This document shows positions 1-10,298 of a stretch of DNA of 64,000 nucleotides, one piece after another. Where the stretch lies: contig SJRY01000040.1 of NCBI GenBank assembly GCA_011319805.1, positions 1-64,000 of the forward strand. Reading direction: 5' to 3'. The translations under genes were made by a program, and so were the position numbers. The first letter of the stretch is position 1, and each line of letters begins with the position of its first letter. The stretch is from Macrocybe gigantea (taxonomy: Eukaryota; Basidiomycota; Agaricomycetes; Agaricales; Callistosporiaceae). The notes under the pieces were generated by a model. The model did not search any database, was not told where the DNA came from, and saw only the letters and a program-made list of their open reading frames with translations.

Positions 1-460
1 GGTTATGGTGAATTTAGGGCAAACGCCTTTTGTGTGAGTGTTATTGGACAGAGTTCCGCTCCAGATATAACCAAAGACATGCTGATTTAGGCCCTTATTT
101 TCGAATCAGCCATGAATTTTGCGAAGCAAAGCCGGCATGTTGGCAATGGCACTGCCTATAATAAACGCCGCCTTGGCGTCTCCAGACCTCCGACAACCGC
201 TTCAGTATGGAGACGGTCCTGCGCCACTGATCAGTGGCGATGCAGCTGAGTTCGAAGTTCATACGACCGCGAAGGCGCGAGTCCATCGACTATCGATAGG
301 ATGCGCAGGAATGGGGATATTCTGACAGGATAAGCATAAACCGATGCATTTTAGGACGAACCAATGAGACAAATGGCTCAGAGGTACTTACAAACATTAG
401 GCGAAGTGCGGAGATCACGATAGGGGAATAAATGTAGTCGTTCGTTTACAGTCAACCTTT

Positions 461-1439
461 CTACTCGTGTGAAAAATTGAGGTCGAGATAACCATATTGG
501 TTTCCGCGGGTGACAAGAGCGCCGTCTGGTGTCAGATAGAACCGCATTTTGGCATTGAAAGCCTTCAGGAGGTCGACGGAGATGATGACGCGAGACCAGG
601 CGTCGCCTGTTCCATCGGTGATGTGGGTAATAGTTCTGTCGCTAAAAGCAGAATTGCCAGCCACCTTTCAGATCATTTTTCCAAGCATGACCAATGCTGG
701 ATCGAAGCGTATTATCCATTTTCAGATCGCGAAAGGCCATTCTTGGCTGCTGCAGACATTAGAGTCGCTGCAAATGTATAACTACCAACCACAGACCTAT
801 TGTCTCCCATTCCTTTTCCGAAGCGAGATATACAGCCCTGCGGATAGAGGACTTGGAGTTTTTGTGCAGGAGAGTGAGCTCCATTCCGGGTATCTGTTTC
901 ATAATACTCAGTAAAAAAAACAACGCATAGGACTTGAAGGGAGGCAATGCACATTACGAGATTCAGGCTTGTTATAGCCGAGCCATAAGGAATCGCGGCG
1001 CAAAGGTTCACCTGGTATAGAATGTACGCCGTATACCCAGCTAAACGTTCTCTTGTTATCCTCCCGGATGACCCTTTCCAATGTAAAAGTGTCGATGCCA
1101 TCGAAAAGTGGATGAGCGAGCTAGACCGGGAGGGGGAAAAAATATTAGTTCACTGTCTCAAAAGCCAGTAAATCTCACGACAAACGAGACAGGTATATGA
1201 CCATCTTGCCTCATTGGTATGTATTCGCTCCGGGCATGATCCAAAAGCCAAAGAACGTTCCGATAAATGGACGAGCGCTTCCGTTTAGATATCAGAGGTC
1301 GAGGGTTGGACGTGGCATTATCCAATTCACTTGAGGTTTCGCTTTGCGTACTCAATGAACAGAATGTTCCTGTCCATCGATATCTAGGTGTGAACAGCGT
1401 GGCGACGCGACGAGAACGTTGGAGTAGACTCATGCTCAC
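461..1439 (-). pseudogene. Diverged RNA 2'-phosphotransferase (Tpt1/KptA)-like gene, left copy
   Basis: The Tpt1 fold is recognisable in pieces: a segment with LLDHARSEYIPMRQDG (family LLRHGA...MRPDG), then after an intron LAHPLFDGIDTFTLERVIRE and DNKRTFSW (family LLAHPKF...ERVVREDNKQRF), then GLSRSENG, and finally VDLLKAFNAKMRFYLTPDG with ALVTRGNQYGYL (family VDLEKALxxGIKFYxSxNGVVLTPGNxxGYLPPKYF). The Arg of the family's RH pair is Asp here, and the Arg of RAxQGHS is not evident. The left copy is broken by one-base indels near 690 and near 485 relative to the right copy, so its end reads LDLNFSHE instead of LDPQFFTRV. Tpt1 normally removes the splice-junction 2'-phosphate from tRNA using NAD+. 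That this copy does so is doubtful. Confidence 0.6.
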
Positions 1440-1560
1440 CGAAAAAGGCGGAACTGCTTGGGTAATCGCGTGTTTTTATTTGCTTGCCAATCTTGTACAA
1501 ATATACGTAGCATGAGACAGAAATGATTCTATGACATTCAAAATTATGCTCAAGTGAGTA

Positions 1561-2060
1561 TCAGGCATGATCCAAGGTCTCCTGCGCTGGTATCTCCCAC
1601 GGATTATATGAGCGTCGAAAATGAAACCGACTTGAAACGGCAAGGTGATGGATATAGAAACCGGCCGGCAATGTCAGCCTGTCTGGAAACTTGGCGTACC
1701 CTTCGATAACCGCCTCGGATATGTACAATCTGGATTTTCGGCCAGCACTGGGGCAAACACAAGGCTTGACTTGCTCCATCGCATGACGATGATGAAGATC
1801 TTGCAGACACATTGCTGCCTAGAATGTTAAATGACCTCAAACTGTTTGCTTGGCTTGCGAACAGATCTTAGCATCCCGGTGAGCAGCAATGTAGAGACCG
1901 ATGTATAATTGCATGTACTGAGCTTGATGATTCCAGAGATATAGAGACGTCCGCTTTCATGATGCGCGATAATTTCATATTTTCCAGCTGAGGATGAATA
2001 TGACCGCTTTGTTGGTGTCACGGCCCATGTGAACTTGTCACGGTGAGCATCTCGAAACAA
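1561..2060 (-). pseudogene. Relic related to the kinase-like family, left copy
   Basis: The minus strand encodes SAGKYEIIAHHESGRLYISG followed by IIKLSTCNY and, one frame over, IGLYIAAHRDAKI. This resembles the middle of K3 (IYEMIGIRDRQNQRLYITG, then VGLYIAILRDAVI), so it looks like a degraded piece of a fourth or fifth family member pointing away from K1. A second open stretch (1561-1812; SAGRKSRLYISEAVIEGY) follows but I do not recognise it. No kinase domain remains. It lies between K1 and the Tpt1-like gene and is present at the mirror position in the right arm. Confidence 0.45.
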
Positions 2061-2118
2061 AGGTACACCAATTGCACAACATCCAACATCTCAAGACGAA
2101 TCCTCGATGCGGGCATGG

Positions 2119-4504
2119 ACGACTATGAATTATTCGTCAAAGAATATACGGCTCTTTGCGAATACAACCCTCCTCCGGCTGTACAGGACCCATCGACCTT
2201 TGGTTTTCCAAAACTGGAAAACCCGATCCCATTCTGCGACAAGCACCTTGACCAGTCGTTGGTCATTCGGCGTATCAACCCTGTCTAGCTCTGCTTACTG
2301 GCATAGCCAATACTGCGGATGCATCAGTAGAAAATTTAAGGCAGGCAGGCCAGCGGCTACCCCCAATTGGTCCAACTCATTACTTCCCGAGGCAAGGATA
2401 TCTTTGCAGGGAGTCGTTGTCTCTATCTCGACGCGCGACCGATGCTGCGGGGGTTGCGGAAAGATACGCGAAGACTATAGGCATGAGTTGCCCCCACATC
2501 GCATCCACTCTAGTGCTTCATCCATACACCTCAGCCTGGTGCTCGACGATATATTTCAACTGCTCTTCCGCAACACAGCCCTCCCTCACAATGAGGGAGG
2601 AAGATTACCTACGCCTTATATCGATCAACAGGCAATCTGACACTGACACCGATTTCCCGCAGCGGTCTCAATGTTGCCACACTTGAAACTCTCGAGCAAA
2701 TTGCACAACGATTCCCGAAACTAGCGGTTTGGCTGATGTTGACGCCAGATGCGGAGAATGCACTCAGAGACATGGACAAATGGATGGACTCAGCGACATA
2801 TGATTTCTATCACGAACGGTGTCACACCAGCGGGTTTAATCCCCCCGACGCAGTCATCTCCCGTCCTGTCGATGCTTCTGCCACTGGTTGGGATACAACG
2901 ATGGCGTCCTTCGTTAGTTCTCTGACTTCTAGTCCGTTGAAATCTCGCAAGCGCCAAAGGGTCACGAATTCAACCGACCCAGTTCGTCGAAGCGAGCGAC
3001 TGCGGAAATCCAAGGCAGAAACAACGCTGTCTCGGAGTAGCATGCGCAATTTAGCTGCTCCTCGACGCCGAAACTGGAATGCCGTCACCTTACCCCTGAA
3101 GGTCGTTCTTCAGATGGCGCCAACAGCAAAAAAAACGGGATTGACGACAGTCTCGCAGCGTCCCTTATACAGCGCGTACGTGTCAAAGCATAGCACTATG
3201 CAAACAATATTTGCTTACTTCGTATCTCAGGCATGGTCCTTAGCAGTTCGAAGGGACAGTACGTTCATTGTGTTCCATTGCGGGAATCATGAACGAATTG
3301 GGTTTCGTCACCGCCAGAGCCAGACACTATTTCTATCCGGCCTGATCGATGTCTCGAAATGTGAAAATCCGGCATATGGAAAGTTACACATTGGGCTGCA
3401 TATCTGCATCCTGAAGGATGTTATAGATAGGATTGCTCTCGTACGAGCGGCTGAAGACACGCATCACAATGGGCCAGGAATGGGGAAAAGGAAGCACACG
3501 GAGAGCGGTACAATATCTGGAAGTCGGCCAAGAACGCTTTTACGCCAAATGGAGGAGGAAAGCAAGAAGAGGAAAGAGAGGGAAACCTATGGGTGACTAT
3601 AATCTCGTGTTGCGGCATAGACATTAATTATCTGCTGATTTATTCCTACTCTAGATGGTGAGCATTGAGATGGCCTCCAGGGACCTGGCCTTACTGCGAA
3701 TACAATACGATGGGTATAATTCGATAGCCCCTGCAGGGATGATGCGCGTCGGTCAATCTCTCTGCAACGGTTTTATGGAAGATTGGAAGAAGCCGTCTAC
3801 ACTGAACCACTACAAGCCACATCAATACTTTATCTTGACAATCACATCCGAGATTGCTGAAGGGGCTATAGGAACCACGTACCGTGGAACGGTGGAAGTT
3901 CTAACCGCAGAGCGAAACGTGGCGACTCTTGATATCGTTGTGAAGCTCGCGTTTGAAGCAAAACAACAGGAGCGGATGCGACATGAATACAACATATATG
4001 AGACCTTGCATCAGCGCGCATTAAGGGAGTGCCGGTCATTCATGGACTCTTCGAAGATGTCGAAAGTGGCGTTGTGGGGCTTGTGATGGAAGACGTTGGA
4101 GATGCGATCGTGCTTCGGATGGACTCCCATGATGCCTCAAATTTCCCTACAACGGATGTCGAGCGGTACGTTTTGTCATATTTTTCCCCTGTTGTACTAA
4201 TTTCACTTCGATCATCTAGTGCCGGGTTCATTCAGACATTGAAAGACATTCACAAGGCTGGCGTTCGCCACCGGGACCTCCGAGCCGAAAATTTGACGCT
4301 CGACAAGTACGGAGACACCTATATCATCGACTTTGATCGCGCAAAGGTCAGCAGGAAGAAGAAAGCTAGGCGCGAGGAGGTGGAGCTGCTGGAAGATTTC
4401 TTTGAGGGTGTCTATCCGGAGTATGGCTGGACCGGCGACGAGAGGTCCACGGACGCTGATACGGCTGGAGGCGATGCGGATTCAAGCGTCTCTTCGCATA
4501 CTTG
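2119..4504 (+). pseudogene. Kinase-like fusion gene K1, left copy (frame broken)
   Basis: Same architecture as K2: an N-terminal region (MDDYELFVKEYTALCEYNP, later FPKLAVWLMLTPDAENALR), a middle segment (RRDSTFIVFHCGNHERIGF) and a C-terminal kinase-like domain. Kinase signatures seen are ITSEIAEGAIGTTYRGTV (glycine-rich loop position), IVVKLAF (VAIK lysine), GVRHRDLRAENLTL (catalytic loop) and YIIDFDRAK (DFG changed to DFD). Likely introns are 3176-3230 and 4166-4219; the join before MVSIEMASRD is unclear. One missing base near 2279 plus a T at 2285 makes a stop, and one missing G near 4002 shifts the frame. The right copy is intact at both places but broken elsewhere, so a two-copy consensus reads through. 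Function unknown; the kinase residues could support phosphotransfer. Confidence 0.7.
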
Positions 4505-4796
4505 ACATGGCGCTCATACGTACGTGTGCCATGAAACGTTCTGGTACACTGATGGACTGCATCAGCCTGGGACTGGCTTGCTTTCACTACCGCTCCATGC
4601 ACATAGCCCTTTTGCATTCTTCCTAGAGGGCGACGAAGGTCCCGGCAAGAGAAGCTTTCACTACATACTTCAACGTTCAAAGATTCAGATGCAGCCACCT
4701 ATCTTTGGAGTGCTTACAATCGACGACACCCATATGTCGTGAGATATCATAGTATTTGTGTCCAGATAGCGTAGTGCTTAGATCTTGCACCACGCA

Positions 4797-5190
4797 ATGA
4801 TGCCTACAACTATCACTTCTTCCGGAACCTCCATGATGGCACGCCTGCAAATTTCCAGCGTCGTTTGCTTCCACCCTCGCTTTTTGAACGGGGGATTGGC
4901 TTGACCTTTCCCCGGCTGCGAAATCGCACAAGATCGTGTGTCGCGCTGACGATGTCTTCTGGAACTTTGCAGGTCACTTCCGCGAACTTGCAACGCAATT
5001 CTTTCGCCAGCGCCGCTCCTTCCCCTTTCTCCACCTCTTTGCCCGACGCGGTATCCCTATTGGCACGAAAATGGCATCTGTTTTCAACGCTGTGTATCCG
5101 CTTGATCATGCTAACACCCGCATTACGGAAAGGAAAGTCATGTTCTTGTCTATTGGGAGCTTTGTACGTACACGTATTATGCAGGTATAG
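4797..5190 (+). CDS. Unidentified ORF downstream of K1, left copy
   Basis: A stretch reading protein-like in two plus-strand frames: AYNYHFFRNLHDGTPANFQ at about 4808, then one frame over ADDVFWNFAGHFRELATQFF and IPIGTKMASVFNAVYPLDHA up to SIGSF, where a possible intron donor GTACGT lies at about 5164. A single-base shift in the G run near 4890 would join the two halves. The right arm has the same arrangement. I do not recognise the family; no signal peptide or membrane segment is evident. It sits tail-to-tail with the SRPK-like gene. A downstream open stretch after the K1 stop (4524-4742) may or may not belong to it. Confidence 0.3.
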
Positions 5191-5256
5191 GTCGAGCACG
5201 GTGCTCACAATGGAGTCAGCATCCACATTATCTATAAATGCCGGAGGTTGGCCTTG

Positions 5257-6706
5257 TTAATACTCCACGTTCAGCCAGGGATCTTCGCAGAGCTCAGCTG
5301 CAGTCGCGCGTTCCTCGGGGATCCATTTGAGTATTCGCCTCATGAAGCGCAAAAATTCAGCTTTGTCTTTGCCTTCTAAACGAGTCTCCAAAGTTTCCAA
5401 CGGGGTATCGTGTATCGGTGCATCACACCCAATCCATCGGCCTGATTCATCAAAGCAATGTTCAAAGATTGCTTCCGGATCGGCCGTGCGACGGAGAAAA
5501 TCGAGCGGTGGCAAGCCCATGACGCCTATCATCTCCGCCAAGTGAACGATGCTGGAGTTTTCTCCATCGGCCGTGCAGGCGTCGAATAACGGCCTGTCCT
5601 CAAAAAGTTCCCAAAGCTGCGAAAGACGCGTCAGATGTTACATGTTGCAACCAGATCTAGCGAGTTAATGTGGACGCACCATCACACCGATGTTCCACAC
5701 GTCCGCGCTGTACGACCAAGGCATGCATAGCACAACCTCAGGTGCGCGATACAGGAACGGCTGGATGTCGGACAGGAGGGGCGTATCTGAATTAACAAGA
5801 CGGGCCTCGCCATAATCGCACAGTACCGGGCATTGCAGATCCATCGGAACCGTAATGTGGTCGGGTCGTTCGTATATGATCCTGTTGCCATCTGTCTTGC
5901 GTGGGGAAGGACGCTGTCTTTCCATCGCTTCCAGGTGTTTAAAGTATTCCTGGCTGCTAACGCGCATAAGGAAGTTTTCGAGGCGAAGATCTTTACCGAG
6001 GGAGATGATCTGGAGGTAAGGCAGGGTCAAAGAAAGGTGTGAAATAGGCTTGCCTCCGTGAATCATGCTGGCTTCGGTGTGCAAAAACTTTACTGCTTCG
6101 AGTACCTGTCGTGCGACCTTCCGGAAAAGGCCCAGATCATAGACGGAAGCGGGGAGTATGCTCTTAGAGTCAAGAAGATTGATCGTCAACGCCTCCGAAA
6201 CGAAGCATTCATGCATATGGCCAGGTTCGCCCTCTAGCATGAATGTGTCAAGTGTCTTTTGGATGTACGGACAAAGGCTCAAAGAAGCCAGCCGAGCCAA
6301 TGCGTCCTTCTCGCGTGCGACACCTTGAAAGCCAGTCATGCAGACCTTAAGGGCCACATACCTGTGATCCCTACCCAAAACACGAAAAGGTTAACAGGAG
6401 GCCATTTTGTAAGATATTCGACACTTACTGGAGATCCCGGACAAGCCAAACCGTTCCCGAAGACCCATGTCCCAGCTTCGTGATGACTTGGTAGCGAGAT
6501 TGGAATGTTTGACCGATTCGTACTGGGTAAAACGCCTTCGGATCATACCAATCATAATTCTCCTCCTCGATCTTCTCAGACAAGGGTAGATCTTTGATTC
6601 CACTAGAGGGAAATATGCGAGGCGGCGAGGCTGCACGCGAACCCAGTGTCAAGAACCTCGTTGCCCACTGGAACATAGGCCAACAGAATGTTCTCACGGT
6701 CATCAT
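5257..6706 (-). CDS. SRPK-like serine/threonine protein kinase, left copy
   Basis: Four exons are apparent: about 6706-6429, 6370-6054, 5990-5680 and 5616-5257. The leader YDPKAFYPVRIGQTFQSRY and the glycine loop LGHGSSGTVWLVRD match fungal SR-protein-kinase relatives, followed by VALKV, a catalytic loop IHGDLRLENFLM (only after splicing), CDYGEARL in place of DFG, YRAPEVVL (APE) and a C-lobe ending in a TAAELCEDPWL-type motif. The HGD loop is produced by removing 5991-6053, a 63-nt GC-AG intron; left in, it reads through in frame. Family members phosphorylate SR-rich proteins or act as general S/T kinases. The N-terminus is uncertain: an upstream ATG at about 6775 runs into a stop, and MMTVRTF at 6706 is only the first start in frame. 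Confidence 0.8.
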
Positions 6707-6709
6707 CCA

Positions 6710-8005
6710 CAGTCTCGATGCTGAAAGCTGTATCTCAACGCGGCAGGATAGGCAAGCTGTTTATGGGCAATCATGAAGAACTGCTTTCATTATAGTGAAA
6801 AATTGTCCCCGATCGTGACTATCATACCGGGACCTAATATTTGAATGATCAGAGGACCAAAAACAGGTGTGTGTCTTCTTATCTTCCCAACATTTTCGTT
6901 CTGATGGAATCGCAGCAACCTCGAAGACCTAGCTGTTAGCTGTTCATCGGATTTTCATCAAGATCCTGGAGCGACGGTTTTTCGCGTCTAGCAAAACGTG
7001 ACGTGAGGGTGAAGTAAATTTCTCGATGATCAAGGATGGATACGTCGCAACACGTATGTCACTGGTGTCATTGGATTCGCATTCAGGCGGTCCTGCATAC
7101 ACCTTCGTCCTCTGTCGATTCCCTGTGGTTGATAAACCGGAACCGCCTTTAACAGGTCAGCACGGTGCAGCCTTTGGATATCATAATGGCATACTTCACA
7201 GAGGAGCTATCGGTTGTTGGCGGTGTTCTCGGCAAAAGGAGCGGTTCTTCTGCTCACCTCCAAGGAACGATCCCAATTAGATTGAAGTGTTCCTTCATTG
7301 CGCACTTTGAGCGATTCCGATCTAGCAGACTGCCAGGAAATTCTCCGTGGTCTTCAGTCTTCGACGAGACAAGGCAGCTTTGCTTGACAATCCTTGTCAA
7401 TTTCATATTATTGTCGAGTCTTTGTTGTTTTGCGAACATAGCATGGGAAGTGATATGGGAGATGAGTTACGAACTCAATTCGAAGGACAACACAGGCTGA
7501 ACCTGAACAAAAGACCACAAACTCGCCATAATCGAATTCGTTACCTGGAATGGCCATGGAACAGGTCATCAAGCGCGGAACGATAATATTTCTAGGCAAC
7601 TGACAATCACTTGCGCTTGATTCCGTGCGGTTATTGTCAGCTTGTAGGTCCTTCTTTGTTCCGATGGCTTTTGTCTTGTTCTTTGCCCAATTACTGAATC
7701 AAACAGATACAATGTTAGATTGCTATGCCTGAGGGACCACGATTGAATGTTGACGCGGACGCCCTGTTCTTGATTCGCTTCCCAACGAACGCCTCTGTTG
7801 TATGTACATCGCTATTCTCTGATGTTTTTGTTCTGAAACTGTGTCTTCTTCGGCCATTCTTTCGGGATGATTTGCACTTTTGTTCGACGGCCTCACTCAG
7901 CAGCTTAAAAGGAAGAGCATTCCAACCAGCCTTAGCTGCTTGTCGCCCCAAATACCTTTATTTCTACCATCTACCCCCGCTGACGCATAAGGCGTATCCC
8001 GTGAA
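6710..8005. other. Intergenic spacer between SRPK-like gene and K3, left arm
   Basis: Divergent promoters of the SRPK-like gene (minus) and K3 (plus) should lie here. Only short overlapping ORFs are present, none with a recognisable motif. The same spacer is conserved at 31190-32480 in the right arm. Confidence 0.5.
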
Positions 8006-10165
8006 ATGTCCCTTTCATCCTCTCCAGAATCTACTACGGCTTCCTTAGCTGTGGACGAGATCTTCGAATCTATCCCTGGGGAGCTCAAACCAGCAGAAAA
8101 TCACACGACTTCGGACAGCACTCGACCACCCGCACCGTATGACCAACATCTAGCTGACGATCTGATTTTACGCGAGGTGGTGCACTGTCCATCAATCGTC
8201 GACGACTTACTTCACATCGCGGATACTGCGCTTCACCATGCCAAAGAGGCTGGCAAACTCCCCCCTTCGATGAAGACACTCCAACTGTCACGAAAATGAC
8301 CAACGCTGGCGCGCCCGTCTTGGACAAGGTCGTTGACGAGGAAACCCTCGTCGACGTTTATAGCGATGTCTACGCGACGCCTTCCACCGTTCTTGCGGCC
8401 ACCCTAGAATTTGGGTGTGAATGGTCTCAAAGCCATCTCATTTGGTCTCATAACCTTCGGACGGGTTTCGGAGACGATAGAACCGCTATTCCTGCTGGGT
8501 TTCTTTCGTTAGGAGCACATCTGACCGATACTCCTGGAGTTCCATCCGACTTGAAAATTGTGGCTGAAAAGTTTCCTGCATTGGCGGTCTGGGAATTTAA
8601 GAACATATTTGCTGGCAGTAGGGACGATCTGATGCCCATCGTATCGGAATTACCGGGTAAGATGTTTCCCTGGCAGACCTGCGACAAAGCGCAATGCAAA
8701 GCACGCAGTGCAAAACACCGTACGACTGGCGCTAAAAGAGGCTATGATGCCGACGTACCCGTATGCGGCAGTATCCCGGGCCTCCGTGACGCCATCAATA
8801 AAGTTCTAGACGAGTTGAGCGATTTGGGAGAAGGTCCTCTGCGTAAAGCGGTTTACTTCGTGCAACAGGTATTCACAATACCTTCGAGATTTTGGATTTT
8901 GACAAATGACCGACCGGATTGCATAGTCTTGGGCAGAAGGAGTTCATCACGACGCCACGTTTATTATCATTCACTGCGGAATATACGAAATGATTGGAAT
9001 ACGGGACCGCCAAAATCAACGACTCTATATTACTGGCATCATCGAAGTCAGCAAATGCAAATATTGGAAGCTTCAAGTCGGGCTCTACATAGCTATTTTG
9101 CGTGATGCTGTGATCCGCACGCGCTTATTGACGATCCGAGGAGAGCCTGATACATGGACCCGGTCTTTTCCAAAACGTGCAGAGGACAATTCTATGACTC
9201 TGAAGGAAAAAATCAAGGTACGGTCTTAAAATACTCCGATGTGCTGTATTTTGATTGATATCCTAGTATGTTACGGATCACGCATTCCATCGTGAATCTA
9301 TAGTCTTTACATTGCCGTCGGATACGTTGTACATGCCGTTGTGGCCAGACATTCTGTACAAACGTGTCGCTCCAACGTCTAACATCGGAAACCCAGCGCA
9401 AGCCGATGCCAAGACATTGCAACCCATCAAGGTCACACTCTCTCCTGTGAAGGACATCCTGTCGATCCTCGGGTACAATGTCCTTGTCGGGACCCTCGAG
9501 ATCGATGGTTTGATGTTGGAAGCCACCAGTACGACGTCGGGCAAGATAATAATCAAGTGTGCTAGTGGCATTGACAACATAGAAAAGTTGAAGCGTGAAC
9601 ACGAGGTTTACGTTGATCTGATGAAGGCGAACATCTCGGGTGTACCAAAAGTCTTCGGGTTATTCGATACAGAGCTGCCATACGACATGGCCAACCTGCG
9701 ATTTAGCGCTATGGTCATGGAGGACGTCGGACGATCCTTGAGTAGCAACCCCAGAAGTCTGACGAAAGCTCAACGGTATGTGCTATTCAGCCGCTCAACA
9801 TTGCAGTCAACTCATCTGCATTTAATAGTCGGGCTTTTACGAAAATACTAGCCGGGATACATGGAGCTGGCATCCTTCACGGGGATATCTCCGCTGAGCA
9901 CCTTATATTGCATAGATCGTCGGCCAGTCTTGTTGGCTTTTCCAAGGCGAAGCGACTTGCGGATGATCCGAAGATCCTAAACGTTTTCAAAGAAGAAGCA
10001 GGAGAGCTTAAGAAGCTGATCGAGAAACCGCTTGGCCATGCTCGCTCAGAAGGGGAAGGAGAGAGTTCGGGCCAAGGTTCAGGCCAAGTGTCTGCTCCGG
10101 GTTCTGACACATGTTCAGCGAGCTTTGGGGGACAGGTGAATCGCAAAAGGGCGAAGGCGTCGTAA
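8006..10165 (+). CDS. Kinase-like fusion gene K3 with E-x-K motif and pseudokinase domain, left copy
   Basis: Exons read 8006-8868, 8927-9217, 9267-9775 and 9829-10165. The N-terminal region contains FPALAVWEFKN, aligned with AVWLML/AVWQML of K1/K2. The W-E-F-K with later VHHDATFIIIHCGIYEMIGI is the pattern expected of a PD-(D/E)XK nuclease-like fold (E-x-K, then helix and strand); this is inference. The kinase part keeps IIIKC and GILHGDISAEHLIL, but the catalytic-loop Asn is His and the DFG region reads VGFSKAK, so it looks catalytically dead. A one-base frame change lies in a C6 run at about 8263-8270: the first frame ends at 8299 and the next continues from there (ATGA overlap). The right copy shares it. 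The C-terminus is Ser/Gly-rich with a basic end (NRKRAKAS). Confidence 0.72.
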
Positions 10166-10298
10166 CTTGGACCTTTACAATTTACTTTGTATGTTGGAAT
10201 TTGGACTAGGAGACTGTGGGAAATGGAATCGGCAAATGCCGTCGACTACAAACCAATCATTGTTGGCCGTCTTGTTTCCAAACACATCGTTTGCGATC

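Noticed and set aside
4813..5226. Minus-strand ORF of 137 codons opposite the unidentified ORF (mirror at 33962-34375)
   Set aside because: Its composition looks like antisense shadow; the plus-strand frames here read more like protein, and both arms share the same open antisense frame simply because they are copies.
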